From contig JAGHIE010000004.1 in NCBI GenBank assembly GCA_017887325.1, forward strand, positions 1 to 39,123: a stretch of 39,123 bases of DNA, given 5' to 3'. The stretch comes from Oscillospiraceae bacterium. Lineage in GTDB: Bacteria > Bacillota > Clostridia > Oscillospirales > Ruminococcaceae. Shown here in pieces: positions 7,026 to 15,185 of the stretch. Numbering within the stretch: the first letter of the stretch is position 1; each line of letters opens with the position of its first letter. The notes under the pieces were generated by a model that did no database searches, was not told where the DNA came from, and saw nothing but the letters and a program-made list of their open reading frames with translations. Position numbers and translations under genes: made by a program.

Positions 7026-7682
7026 GTGATAAAAATAATAGGGGATATTATTAAAATAGATGAAGATAAAGGTTACTTTTATATTAAAGTACCAATTGAT
7101 ACTAAAGTTAGAGACAAGCGTTGCAAGGTATCTTTTATCAAAGAAACAATGATAACAGACAAGCAAAGGGCTAAGATATACGCTTTGATTAAAGATATAG
7201 GGTTGTATATAGGGTATCCATTGGGAGTGGCGAAAATGGTACTTAAAATGGAATATATGAAAGAGTTTGATGTTGAAGACTTTTCATTTTCAAATACAAC
7301 AAAAGAAAACGCTATAAGGTTTATAACATTTTTAGTTGATTATGTGCTAAAACACAATATACCTTGTCAAGATAGCTTAATAGTAAGATGTGAAGATATA
7401 GACCACTATTTATATAGCTGCTTAATTTATAAAAGTTGTGCTATATGTGGTAAAAATGCAGAATTACATCATGTTGATGTAGTTGGTACTGGTAGGGATA
7501 GAACAAGTATAAATCATTTAGGATTGAGGGCTATAGCACTATGCAGAAAACATCACACAGCTTTTCATACAATGGGTGAATATGAATTTAATAAAAAGTA
7601 CCATTGTTATGGAATAAAACTTAATGAGGAGTTATGTAAAAAGTATGATTTACCATATGAAAAGGAGATAAATGAGTGTTAA
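7026..7682 (+). CDS. HNH-type nuclease (HNHc_6-like phage protein)
   Basis: The protein of about 215 residues has an N-terminal beta-rich and helical part and a C-terminal HNH domain: CAICGKNAELHHVD (about 140-153) and CRKHHTAFH (about 178-186), giving the zinc cysteines and catalytic histidines. It resembles the putative HNHc nucleases next to phage recT genes. The GTG at 7026 is the only conventional start, but it overlaps the AGGAG site at 7022-7026. An in-frame ATA at 7035 has ideal spacing and would match the N-terminus usual for the family. It overlaps ssb by seven bases. Confidence 0.82.
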   Translation: MIKIIGDIIKIDEDKGYFYIKVPIDTKVRDKRCKVSFIKETMITDKQRAKIYALIKDIGLYIGYPLGVAKMVLKMEYMKEFDVEDFSFSNTTKENAIRFITFLVDYVLKHNIPCQDSLIVRCEDIDHYLYSCLIYKSCAICGKNAELHHVDVVGTGRDRTSINHLGLRAIALCRKHHTAFHTMGEYEFNKKYHCYGIKLNEELCKKYDLPYEKEINEC

Positions 7683-8074
7683 ATAAGGTTATTTTAATGG
7701 GTCGCTTAACTGACGACCCAAATTTAAAACAAACACCTAACGGTGTGTCGGTTGTAACATTTTCTTTAGCAGTTAACCGTAATTACAATAAAGATATAAC
7801 AGACTTTATCAATATTGTTGCGTGGAGACAAACTGCCGATTTTGTTAGTAAATATTTTACTAAAGGACAACTAGTAGTTGTTGAAGGTTCAATACAAACT
7901 AGAAGTTATGAAGATAAACAAGGCAATAAGAGAGCTGCTTTTGAAGTAGTTGCAGAACAAGTTTATTTTGCAGGAAGTAAAACAGAAAACGGGATAACCG
8001 AAACATCTACAGAGTTACCAAACATAGATGAATATGAAGAAGTGGATACAGATGAAGAAGATTTACCATTTTAA
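7676..8074 (+). CDS. ssb: Single-stranded DNA-binding protein
   Basis: The 132-residue protein has an OB fold (about 1-105: LNKVILMGRLTDDPNLK, FSLAVNR, FINIVAWRQTADFV, LVVVEGSIQTRSYEDKQG) and the acidic C-terminal tip DEEDLPF, which recruits partner proteins. It starts at GTG with AAGGAG eight bases upstream and overlaps the HNH gene. It would coat single-stranded DNA during phage replication and recombination, working with Bet. It is shorter than most chromosomal SSBs because the linker is short, as is usual for phage SSBs. Confidence 0.96.
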   Translation: MLNKVILMGRLTDDPNLKQTPNGVSVVTFSLAVNRNYNKDITDFINIVAWRQTADFVSKYFTKGQLVVVEGSIQTRSYEDKQGNKRAAFEVVAEQVYFAGSKTENGITETSTELPNIDEYEEVDTDEEDLPF

Positions 8075-8086
8075 AGGAGAATGGAA

Positions 8087-8860
8087 ATGGCAAACAAAAG
8101 AATGTTCAATATAAAAATAGTTGATAGTGATGCCTTTTTAGATATGCCTTTATCTACACAGTGTTTATATTTTCATCTCAATATGAGAGCAGATGACGAT
8201 GGTTTTATAGGAAACCCTAAGAGAATACAGCGATTAATTGGTGCATCAGAAGATGACTTAAAATTACTAATTGCTAAAAGATTTGTTTTAATATTTGAAG
8301 ATGGGGTAATCGTTATAAAACATTGGAGAATGCATAATACAATTAGAAAAGATAGATACACACAAACAGTATATCTCGATGAGTTGAAATCTTTAGGAAT
8401 AAAGGAAAATAACTCTTATATACTTTCTTGCGAAATAGAAAACGATAATCATTTGGTAACCAAATGTCAACCAAATGTCATACCACTTGGAAACCCAGAT
8501 ATAGATATAGGTTTAGATATAGATAAAGATATAGATATAGAGAGTAAGAATGCTACTGTCACACAAAAAGAAACAAAACATAAATATGGTGAGTATCAAA
8601 ATGTTCTTCTTACTGATACAGAATTAGAGAAATTAAAACAAGAATACTCTAATTATGAAGAATTAATAAAACATTTAGATGAATATATAGAGATGAAAGG
8701 TTATAAAGCTAAATCTCATTATTTAGCTATAAAAAATTGGGTTGTTGATGCTGTGAATGAAAGAAAAAATAAAACAACATCTAAAATACAAAATAACAAT
8801 TATTCTTTTGATATAGAAGAATATGAAAAAATGTTAAGACAAACACCCAAATTTGATTAA
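8087..8860 (+). CDS. Phage replication initiation protein (replisome organizer, DnaD-like)
   Basis: The 257-residue protein has an N-terminal winged-helix type domain typical of phage replisome organizers (NKRMFNIKIVDSDAFLDMPL, LYFHLNMRADDDGFI, then IKHWRMHNTIRKDRY). A low-complexity Asp/Ile linker follows, then a C-terminal helical segment (LTDTELEKLKQEY, YKAKSHYLAIKNWV) seen in DnaD-like replication proteins. It probably binds the phage origin and recruits host helicase. No phage helicase loader or helicase was found beside it. I start at the ATG at 8087, which is better spaced from AAGGAGA than the ATG at 8081. Confidence 0.85.
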   Translation: MANKRMFNIKIVDSDAFLDMPLSTQCLYFHLNMRADDDGFIGNPKRIQRLIGASEDDLKLLIAKRFVLIFEDGVIVIKHWRMHNTIRKDRYTQTVYLDELKSLGIKENNSYILSCEIENDNHLVTKCQPNVIPLGNPDIDIGLDIDKDIDIESKNATVTQKETKHKYGEYQNVLLTDTELEKLKQEYSNYEELIKHLDEYIEMKGYKAKSHYLAIKNWVVDAVNERKNKTTSKIQNNNYSFDIEEYEKMLRQTPKFD

Positions 8861-8911
8861 AAGAGAATAAATGAGTAATTTAATGGAGGAAATGAATTGG
8901 GGAGGTAATTA

Positions 8912-9064
8912 ATGTCAACAGAATTTTTTAGAAAAGTATTTATGCTTTATCAAATTAAGAGAAGTAACCATAAAGGACAGAAAATAGATAAAAAATTAGA
9001 TCAAATATTATGGCAGGAAGCTTTAACAGAGATTAGAGCAAGAGAGGTTAATTGTGGAAAATAA
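8912..9064 (+). CDS. Small basic phage protein, 50 residues
   Basis: A short ORF begins at ATG after a strong GGGGAGG site and ends 11 bases inside the next gene. The product is basic and helical (FFRKVFMLYQIKRS, then LDQILWQEALTEIRARE). I do not recognise it. Strong initiation signals and tight packing between the replication gene and rusA support it as real. Confidence 0.6.
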   Translation: MSTEFFRKVFMLYQIKRSNHKGQKIDKKLDQILWQEALTEIRAREVNCGK

Positions 9065-9434
9065 GAGAAGAATATTTAGAATTAATGGTAAATTACCAAG
9101 TTTAAACGAATACATAAACAAATGCAGAGCTAATAAGTTTGCTGGGGCTAATTTTAAACAAGAAATTGAACAGCTTATATGCTGGTATATCAAATTAGCA
9201 AAAATTGATAAAGTGGAAAAAACTTGTTTTGTTAAGTTTATATGGCATGAAAAAACACGCAAAAGAGATTGTGATAATATAGCGAGTGCCAAAAAGTTTA
9301 TTTTAGATGCTTTACAGAAATGTGAAATTATCAAAAATGATAATCAAAAATATATCACTGGTTTTAGTGATGTGTTTATAAAAGATGATAAGGATTTTGT
9401 AGAAGTAGAGTTGATTGAATATGAAAATGTTTAA
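9054..9434 (+). CDS. RusA-like Holliday junction resolvase
   Basis: The 126-residue protein carries the RusA signature: LPSLNEY near the N-terminus, then KRDCDNIASAKKFILDAL with D72, D74 and D85 as likely metal-binding acids. RusA enzymes cut branched DNA formed during recombination and replication, readying phage DNA for packaging. It starts at GTG with GAGAGG upstream and overlaps its neighbours on both sides, consistent with an early/middle operon. Confidence 0.9.
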   Translation: MENKRRIFRINGKLPSLNEYINKCRANKFAGANFKQEIEQLICWYIKLAKIDKVEKTCFVKFIWHEKTRKRDCDNIASAKKFILDALQKCEIIKNDNQKYITGFSDVFIKDDKDFVEVELIEYENV

Positions 9435-9600
9435 ATGTATAGATTGTGGAAAGCTATTAGAGGAAAAACCGAAAGAATTAATAAAAACATTACCAGAAGA
9501 AATCATTTGTGAAGACTGCCAAGAAATAATGATTAAATACATTGAAACATTATTGGAAGAAAAAGAGAGGTTTAAAAATGCTATACAAGGTCAGAAATAA
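9421..9600 (+). CDS. Small zinc-ribbon-like protein
   Basis: The 59-residue product has two CxxC pairs, CIDC and CEDC, separated by about 24 residues, then a helical tail, a layout consistent with one zinc site. It overlaps rusA by 14 bases and the next gene by 23. The ATG at 9421 lacks a strong ribosome binding site, so translation is probably coupled to rusA; an in-frame TTG lies at 9415. Function unknown. Confidence 0.55.
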   Translation: MKMFKCIDCGKLLEEKPKELIKTLPEEIICEDCQEIMIKYIETLLEEKERFKNAIQGQK

Positions 9601-9850
9601 AAGTGGTGCAGTTATAAAAGAAACTCGAAGCATTAAGAATGTTGCTAATTTATTAAATATTACAGTAGACGAAGTAAACAGGGCAATTAGACGAAAATCA
9701 ATTATTCAAAAAACTTTTACTATTGAAGCAACTGAAGTAACAAAAGTTACAGATACCTTAGAACAAACTACTGCAGAAATGGTAGACCATGGATATGGTG
9801 TTGATTATGGTAGGTATCAATTTGATAAGGCTAGGGGTGTGATTAAATGA
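9578..9850 (+). CDS. Small protein with NUMOD1-like DNA-binding motif
   Basis: The 90-residue product opens with a short beta segment (LYKVRNKSGAVIKET) and then SIKNVANLLNITVDEVNRAI, which resembles the helix-turn-helix of NUMOD1-type modules. The ATG at 9578 follows AGAGG; the frame extends 12 codons further upstream without a good site. It overlaps both neighbours. A DNA-binding role is possible; there is no nuclease domain. Confidence 0.5.
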   Translation: MLYKVRNKSGAVIKETRSIKNVANLLNITVDEVNRAIRRKSIIQKTFTIEATEVTKVTDTLEQTTAEMVDHGYGVDYGRYQFDKARGVIK

Positions 9851-10602
9851 TAACAATACCAAAATTAAATGAAAGTTTGATACAACAAGCAAACAGTAAC
9901 AGTTTTAACGGAACAAGAGGTAATTCAAGCGAAGCAAGTTATCTAGCAAAAGCAGAAAAAATATTAAGTTGGGATATTTCTGATAACAAAAAAGAGCAAC
10001 TTCTTAAACTATGGCATGAAAAATACACTAAACTATTAAGGTTAGAAGCTAATCATATAAGCACAATGTATGCAGGAGCAGGAAACTATAATACAAAATG
10101 GGACAAGTCAGACAAAATATTTGAAACAGGAGCAGAAATATTCCATTGGTTTGATAATATAGAAGAACAAGCTAATCGTAAAGAATACATGGAAGTTGTG
10201 CTGTTAGAAAATAAAATAAGATGGGGTTTTGAAGATAATTATCCCACAAATGATAAGTGGAGAAAACTTGCAAAAATAGATCGTCAAAAATTTAATGAAT
10301 TGTATGAAGAATTAAACAATAAAATACCATTTAAGAAATCTACAATTCCATATAAGATTTATCACAATATTGAAAAGATTAACCAACTGCAAAAAGTAAT
10401 AATTTTAGAAAATGATGATGTATCTATTTGGCAAGATGAAAAAACTTACATAAAGTTTAAAATGAAACCTAAACCACAATTAATATTTGCATTGAAAAAG
10501 AAAGGTTTTTATTGGAATGCTCACAATGGTTGTTGGCAAAATAAAAAAGTTAATATTGAGTGGCTGAAAGAATTTGAAGAAATGTATGGAGAATATATTT
10601 AA
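9847..10602 (+). CDS. Conserved phage/plasmid-type protein, unknown function
   Basis: The 251-residue protein starts at an ATGA overlap with the preceding gene. Most of it is helical, with many Lys, Glu and Trp residues. The C-terminal 60 residues contain KMKPKPQLIFALKKKGFYWN and NGCWQ, a module I associate with proteins of phages and conjugative plasmids, sometimes attached to antirestriction or DUF3560-type proteins. No catalytic motif is visible. It lies in the early region, so a role in takeover of the host or DNA protection is possible but unproven. Confidence 0.55.
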   Translation: MITIPKLNESLIQQANSNSFNGTRGNSSEASYLAKAEKILSWDISDNKKEQLLKLWHEKYTKLLRLEANHISTMYAGAGNYNTKWDKSDKIFETGAEIFHWFDNIEEQANRKEYMEVVLLENKIRWGFEDNYPTNDKWRKLAKIDRQKFNELYEELNNKIPFKKSTIPYKIYHNIEKINQLQKVIILENDDVSIWQDEKTYIKFKMKPKPQLIFALKKKGFYWNAHNGCWQNKKVNIEWLKEFEEMYGEYI

Positions 10603-10655
10603 GCCATTTCATCGACATTAAGAAAAAGGTTATCAAGTAGGATAGGAGAATAGAT

Positions 10656-11156
10656 ATGAACGAATTAAATTTAAAAATTGATTTAGATAAGTTAACAGAG
10701 GATGAAAGAAACACATTTATGAAGTTAGTTGAGAAAACTCAGAAAGACGAGCAAGAGTGGAAAAACGGAGATGATATCTTCTATATTGCGCTGGATGGAG
10801 AAATAGAAGAAGGAGTTTATTGTGAATTTTCTGACCTGGATAAACAAATGATAGAATTTGGAAATATTTATAAAACCAAAGAAGAAGCAGAAGCGTTTTC
10901 TAAATGGTTAAAAATAAGAAGAAAACTAGAAAAGTTTGCAGAAGAACATAATTATTGTGAAATTAATTGGTACGATAGCGATCAAAGCAAATACTTTATA
11001 TATTACAATTACGAAAGTAATAAAATAAAAGTAGGTTGGAACAACTATACTACACACGCTGATGTATATTTCACATTAAAAGAAACAGCAGAAGAAGCTA
11101 TTGAGTTTATAGGGGAAGAACGCTTAATAAAAGATTATTTTAGGGTTAAGGAGTAA
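10656..11156 (+). CDS. Acidic phage protein, unknown function
   Basis: The 166-residue product is acidic and rich in Glu, Tyr and Trp. An N-terminal helical part (LTEDERNTFMKLVEKTQ) is followed by two alpha/beta segments, each with EEA motifs (KTKEEAEAFSKWLK; KETAEEAIEFIGEE). GGAG precedes the ATG. It resembles uncharacterised phage early proteins that track DNA or host factors, but I cannot assign a family. The 53 bases before it hold only the ribosome binding site. Confidence 0.55.
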   Translation: MNELNLKIDLDKLTEDERNTFMKLVEKTQKDEQEWKNGDDIFYIALDGEIEEGVYCEFSDLDKQMIEFGNIYKTKEEAEAFSKWLKIRRKLEKFAEEHNYCEINWYDSDQSKYFIYYNYESNKIKVGWNNYTTHADVYFTLKETAEEAIEFIGEERLIKDYFRVKE

Positions 11157-11158
11157 CA

Positions 11159-11311
11159 ATGAACAAGCAAAAATTAGTAAATACAATAACTGCAATAATT
11201 ATTCTAGGGATAATTAGCGTAATTGCAGTAAGTGTAACTTTAGGATTTGTATATACAACAATTAAAGGATTAGAGTTCATTTTAAGTCTAATAATGATGA
11301 TGTTGGGGTGA
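11159..11311 (+). CDS. Small two-segment membrane protein
   Basis: This 50-residue ORF starts at ATG with AAGGAG at ideal distance. It has a hydrophobic segment at about residues 8-33 (ITAIIILGIISVIAVSVTLG) and a second, weaker one at 38-49. A small inner-membrane protein is predicted. Function unknown. Confidence 0.55.
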   Translation: MNKQKLVNTITAIIILGIISVIAVSVTLGFVYTTIKGLEFILSLIMMMLG

Positions 11312-11317
11312 TATAAA

Positions 11318-11542
11318 TTGATAGAATTAAAACAAAGGACAACCTTCACTAAAAATCTTACATATCTAAGAGAAATTAATGGTCTAAGTCAAAAGAAATT
11401 AGCTGACTTTCTAGGTGTAAGCCTTAAAAATATTGTGGATTTTGAAAACGGAGAAATCTTACCTAAATTATCAACAGTTTTTTTAATGGGTGAACTTTTT
11501 GAAGTTACTGTTGATGATTTATTTAATAAAGAATTGATGTAG
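11318..11542 (+). CDS. XRE-family helix-turn-helix regulator
   Basis: The 74-residue protein is almost entirely one XRE DNA-binding domain: LTYLREINGLSQKKLADFLGVS then VDFENGEILPKLSTVFLMGELFEVTVDDLF. It starts at TTG with a good GGGGTGAT site, seven bases after the small membrane protein gene. Its position at the end of the early region, just before the ArpU-like gene, suggests a role in switching to late expression or shutting down early genes. Confidence 0.85.
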   Translation: MIELKQRTTFTKNLTYLREINGLSQKKLADFLGVSLKNIVDFENGEILPKLSTVFLMGELFEVTVDDLFNKELM

Positions 11543-11558
11543 AAATGGGGAAAACAAC

Positions 11559-11981
11559 TTGACAATTAAAGAAAAAAAAGAGTTTTTAAAGAAATACCAA
11601 CAAATTAATAACGAAATTGACAGGTTATTATCGGAGAGAGAAAGATATTTTGCTCTAGCAACTAAGATAACTACTACATATTCAGATAAACCTCAATCAC
11701 ATAGCAATAATTCTAAAATAGAAGAAGCTATTGAAAAAATCACGATGCTTGAAAATAAAATGAATGAAGAAATATTTAAACTAACATTACAAAGAGAAAA
11801 AATAGAGAAAGCAATTTCTACAGTTAACAATAAAACATTAGAAGAATTGTTAAAACGCAGATATATTAATTGTGAAACATGGGAAGTGATAGCAGTTAAT
11901 ATGAATTATTGTTGGCAATATGTTCATGAATTACATTCAAAAGCATTAAAGGCGATAGAATACGATACTAATATGTGTTAA
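11559..11981 (+). CDS. ArpU/RinA-like late transcription regulator (DUF1492-type)
   Basis: The 140-residue protein has an N-terminal coiled coil and a C-terminal region that resembles sigma-factor region 4: TLEELLKRRYINCETWEVIAVNMNY, then HELHSKALKAIE. Proteins of this type (ArpU, RinA, DUF1492) sit immediately upstream of phage terS genes and switch on late transcription. The TTG start follows GGGG. A terminator-like hairpin lies between it and terS, so late expression probably depends on a new promoter or on antitermination mediated here. Confidence 0.8.
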   Translation: MTIKEKKEFLKKYQQINNEIDRLLSERERYFALATKITTTYSDKPQSHSNNSKIEEAIEKITMLENKMNEEIFKLTLQREKIEKAISTVNNKTLEELLKRRYINCETWEVIAVNMNYCWQYVHELHSKALKAIEYDTNMC

Positions 11982-12020
11982 AATAGTATTGTAAAAATTA
12001 TAAATAAAACCCAATTCAAA

Positions 12021-12058
12021 AACACCTAACTTTATTTGTGAGAGTTTAGGTGTTTTTT
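12021..12058 (+). terminator. Terminator hairpin between early and late regions
   Basis: AACACCTAA (12021-12029) pairs with TTAGGTGTT (12046-12054), followed by six T. It lies after the late regulator gene and before terS. It separates early from late transcription. Confidence 0.75.
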
Positions 12059-12078
12059 ATTGTCATTTTTAGAAAGGG

Positions 12079-12546
12079 GTGATACATATTGCAAAAGGTA
12101 AATATGAACAGTGGTTAACTGAAGAAGGATTGATTTTATTAGAAGGTTGGGCTAGAGATGGCTTAACAGATGAACAAATAGCACATAATATTGGAATAAA
12201 TGCTTCCACTTTGTATGATTGGAAAAAGAAATATAGCAAGATAGCCGAGGCCTTAAAAAAAGGAAAAGAAGTAGTTGATATACAAGTAGAAAATGCTTTA
12301 TTAAAAAGAGCTCTAGGATATGAGTATGAAGAAAAGACTATTGAAACTGGAGATTTTGGAGAAAAAATTAAAACGGTAATAAAACAAGTTCCACCTGATA
12401 CAACTGCTCAAATTTTCTGGCTTAAAAACAGAAAACCTGCTAAATGGAGAGATAAAGTTAAAGAACAAACAGAAGAAAGCACTGAAAGCAAACTTGATAA
12501 ATTAATAGGATTAACAGAGGAAGTGATGAAAGATCAACATAAATAA
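12079..12546 (+). CDS. terS: Terminase small subunit
   Basis: The protein of about 153 residues has an N-terminal helix-turn-helix (GLTDEQIAHNIGINASTLYDWKKK) that recognises the packaging site, then a helical core and a C-terminal part (AQIFWLKNRKPAKWRDKVKE) typical of phage TerS. The conventional start is GTG at 12079, but it lies within the AAAGGGG ribosome binding site. An in-frame ATT at 12088, eight bases beyond that site, would make the protein begin at AKGKYEQWL, as I expect for this family. It overlaps the apparent start of terL. Confidence 0.9.
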   Translation: MIHIAKGKYEQWLTEEGLILLEGWARDGLTDEQIAHNIGINASTLYDWKKKYSKIAEALKKGKEVVDIQVENALLKRALGYEYEEKTIETGDFGEKIKTVIKQVPPDTTAQIFWLKNRKPAKWRDKVKEQTEESTESKLDKLIGLTEEVMKDQHK

Positions 12547-12571
12547 TATTTACCATGATAAACAGATAGAA

Positions 12572-13738
12572 GTGTTTAAGTATGCTGTAAATAATGATTT
12601 TTTTATGCTTATTAATCATGGAGCAAAAAGAACTGGTAAAACTATTTTAAACAATGATTTGTTTTTAAGTGAATTAAGACGAGTTAAGAAAATAGCAAAT
12701 GAAGAAAATATATCATTACCACAATATATCTTAGCAGGTGCTGATCTAGGTGCATTACAGAGGAACGTTTTAAATGAGCTTACTAATAAATATGGGTTAG
12801 AGTTTAAATTTGACAAGCATAATCGTTTTATTTTGTTTGGTGTTCAAGTATGCTGTTTTGGACATAGTAAAATTAATGATATGTCAAGAATTAGAGGTAT
12901 GACAGCATATGGGGCATATATAAACGAAGGTTCCATGGCAAATCAAGAGGTTTTCAACGAAATAAAATCAAGGTGTAGTGGTACTGGAGCTAGAATACTA
13001 ATAGATACTAACCCAGATAATCCAGAACATTGGTTAAAAGTAGATTATATAGATAAAGCACAAAATAACCCTATGATAGTGGAATTTAACTGGCAGTTAG
13101 ATGATAATACATTTTTGAGTAAAAGATATAAGGATAGTATTATAGCTGCAACACCTTCAGGAATGTTTACGGATAGAGATATATATGGTAAATGGGTATC
13201 TGCACAAGGAGCTGTATATAAAGATTTTAATAGAAATATTCATTATATAAGTATAGATAAAGTACCTTTTAATGATATAGAAAGCTATTTTGTTGGAGTA
13301 GACTTTGGTTGGGAACATCCAGGAGTATTTACTTTGTTTGGTGTAACAAAGAATAGAAATTACTATTTAATAAAAGAGTATTCAGATAAATATAGAAGTA
13401 TAGAAGAATGGATAGAAATAGCACATCAAATAATAAAACAATATGGTGATATTTATTTTTATTGTGATAGTGCTAGACCAGACCATATAAAAGCAATGCA
13501 AATAGCTAATATTTTAGCAGTTAAAGCAAGAAAAGATGTTCTGGCAGGGATAATGGAAGTAGCTTCACTATTTAAGCAGAATATGCTGTATGTAGTTTAT
13601 GATGAAAATAGTTTATTTAAAAAAGAAATATATAGTTATGTGTGGAAAGAAAATACTAGTGAACCTATAAAGCTAAATGATGACTGTATGGATAGTATGC
13701 GTTACGGAATATATAGTCATATTTATTTTGGGAGGTGA
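12572..13738 (+). CDS. terL: Terminase large subunit, PBSX-type
   Basis: This packaging motor ATPase and nuclease has a Walker A-like motif GAKRTGKT (residues 17-24 of the GTG-start form), a Walker B region (AYINEGSM) and an RNase H-like nuclease with acidic residues in VGVDFGWEHPG, FYCDSARPDH and DDCMDSMRYG. The GTG at 12572 is the first conventional start but lacks a ribosome binding site. The frame is open back to 12530, and the extra codons (INNIYHDKQIE) look coding and match the usual N-terminus. The true start may be a non-standard ATC or ATA near 12533-12539. Confidence 0.93.
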   Translation: MFKYAVNNDFFMLINHGAKRTGKTILNNDLFLSELRRVKKIANEENISLPQYILAGADLGALQRNVLNELTNKYGLEFKFDKHNRFILFGVQVCCFGHSKINDMSRIRGMTAYGAYINEGSMANQEVFNEIKSRCSGTGARILIDTNPDNPEHWLKVDYIDKAQNNPMIVEFNWQLDDNTFLSKRYKDSIIAATPSGMFTDRDIYGKWVSAQGAVYKDFNRNIHYISIDKVPFNDIESYFVGVDFGWEHPGVFTLFGVTKNRNYYLIKEYSDKYRSIEEWIEIAHQIIKQYGDIYFYCDSARPDHIKAMQIANILAVKARKDVLAGIMEVASLFKQNMLYVVYDENSLFKKEIYSYVWKENTSEPIKLNDDCMDSMRYGIYSHIYFGR

Positions 13739-13745
13739 TTAAAGT

Positions 13746-15185
13746 TTGAATAATATCCCTGAGTTTATACAAAGAGAGTTAATAGGACCTTATGGGAATG
13801 ATACACTTAAAAAAATATCTGAAATAATTAGGTACTATCACATATATGATAATGGTGCTAGATTTGAAGTAGAAGAAGTAGATGGTTTCATACCATCAAA
13901 GGTACATAGTAAACTTATAAAACAGCTTATAGATAGACAAGCACGATTTTTATTTGGGAAAACTCCAGAATTTAAAGTGGATTGTGATAAAGCCAATTGT
14001 ACTAATGAAAGTCTTGAAAAAGAGTGTCAAGATTATATAAATAAAATTTTGATTGACAATAAATTTTCAAGTAAGTTGATTAAAGGTGCTAGAGATTGCT
14101 TTATAGGTGGAAAAGTAGCAATAAAATTACATGTAGATAATGATGGAAATATAAAAATAATGTTTGTACCAGCAGATGGTTTTGTATATGAAACTGATAT
14201 TGATGATACAGATAAATTACAGCAGATTATATTTTTCTATACAATGAAAGATGATGCAGAGCGTTCTAAACAAAAAATATGGATACAAAAGTATTATATG
14301 GAAAATGGATATTGTTATTTGTCTGAAAAGATAACAGATGGATATGGAAAAACATTAGAGTGGGAAGGAACAAAAGAAAACTACAAAACTTTGCTTACAC
14401 AAATACCGGCTACTGTAGTTGTGAATGACGGATTGAGTGGAGATATAGATGGAGAAAGTGATGTAAAAACAATAATGGCAGAAGATAGTTGGTATAATAA
14501 AATGCGTTCTGCAAATTTGGATACTATGAGAAAATCTATGAATCAAATTATATATTTTAGTGGGGTAAGAAAAGATGCATATAAATCATTTATAAATGCT
14601 CCGAATGCAGTATGGGATTTACCAGCAGATCCCACTTTAGACGGTACAACACCAACTGTGGGAACTATTGAAAATACATTTTCTTATTCAGATGCTTTTA
14701 AGGACACTTTATCAGAAATAAAGACAAATATGTATGGAGTTTTAGGAATTCCAGATATATCTTTAGAAAGTATGAAAAGTATTATAACATCAGGAAAAGC
14801 TTTAAAGGCTATATATTGGCCGTTAATAGAACGATGTGAAGAAAAAATGACAGAATGGAGACCTGCTTTAGAATGGCTTAGTAAAATAATCATACATTTA
14901 GCTGAAAGTTATGAGAGTGTACGAAAAAAATATAATTTTTATCCAAAAAATAAAGAAATAAAAATTATTATAGAAAATCAGTATCCACTTCCAGAAGATG
15001 AAAATGAGGAAAGACAGATTGATATGCAAGAGGTATCTATGCAAGTTCGTTCCAAATTATCATATATAAAAAAATGGGGTGGAAGTGATAAAAAAGGACT
15101 TACAGAAGATTTAGCTAAACAAGAGTTGAATCAAATTATAACAGAAGCTAGAGCGTTAGAAGATAATTACAGTGGTGATATGTAA
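13746..15185 (+). CDS. Portal protein, SPP1 gp6-like
   Basis: The 479-residue protein matches the size and pattern of SPP1-family portals: an N-terminal helical clip region (LIKQLIDRQARFLFGKTPEF), a beta-rich wing (KVAIKLHVDNDGNIKIMFVP) and C-terminal stem helices (GVLGIPDISLESM, GKALKAIYWPL) ending in an acidic tail. It forms the dodecameric ring through which DNA enters. The TTG start follows a strong GGGAGGTGAT. Its stop overlaps the start of the next gene by one base. Confidence 0.92.
   Translation: MNNIPEFIQRELIGPYGNDTLKKISEIIRYYHIYDNGARFEVEEVDGFIPSKVHSKLIKQLIDRQARFLFGKTPEFKVDCDKANCTNESLEKECQDYINKILIDNKFSSKLIKGARDCFIGGKVAIKLHVDNDGNIKIMFVPADGFVYETDIDDTDKLQQIIFFYTMKDDAERSKQKIWIQKYYMENGYCYLSEKITDGYGKTLEWEGTKENYKTLLTQIPATVVVNDGLSGDIDGESDVKTIMAEDSWYNKMRSANLDTMRKSMNQIIYFSGVRKDAYKSFINAPNAVWDLPADPTLDGTTPTVGTIENTFSYSDAFKDTLSEIKTNMYGVLGIPDISLESMKSIITSGKALKAIYWPLIERCEEKMTEWRPALEWLSKIIIHLAESYESVRKKYNFYPKNKEIKIIIENQYPLPEDENEERQIDMQEVSMQVRSKLSYIKKWGGSDKKGLTEDLAKQELNQIITEARALEDNYSGDM

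Noticed and set aside
8499-8540. GATATA-rich repeat in the replication gene as a possible iteron origin
   Set aside because: The repeats are irregular and simply encode an Asp/Ile linker. Phage origins do often lie within such genes, but I see no clear iterons with conserved spacing.
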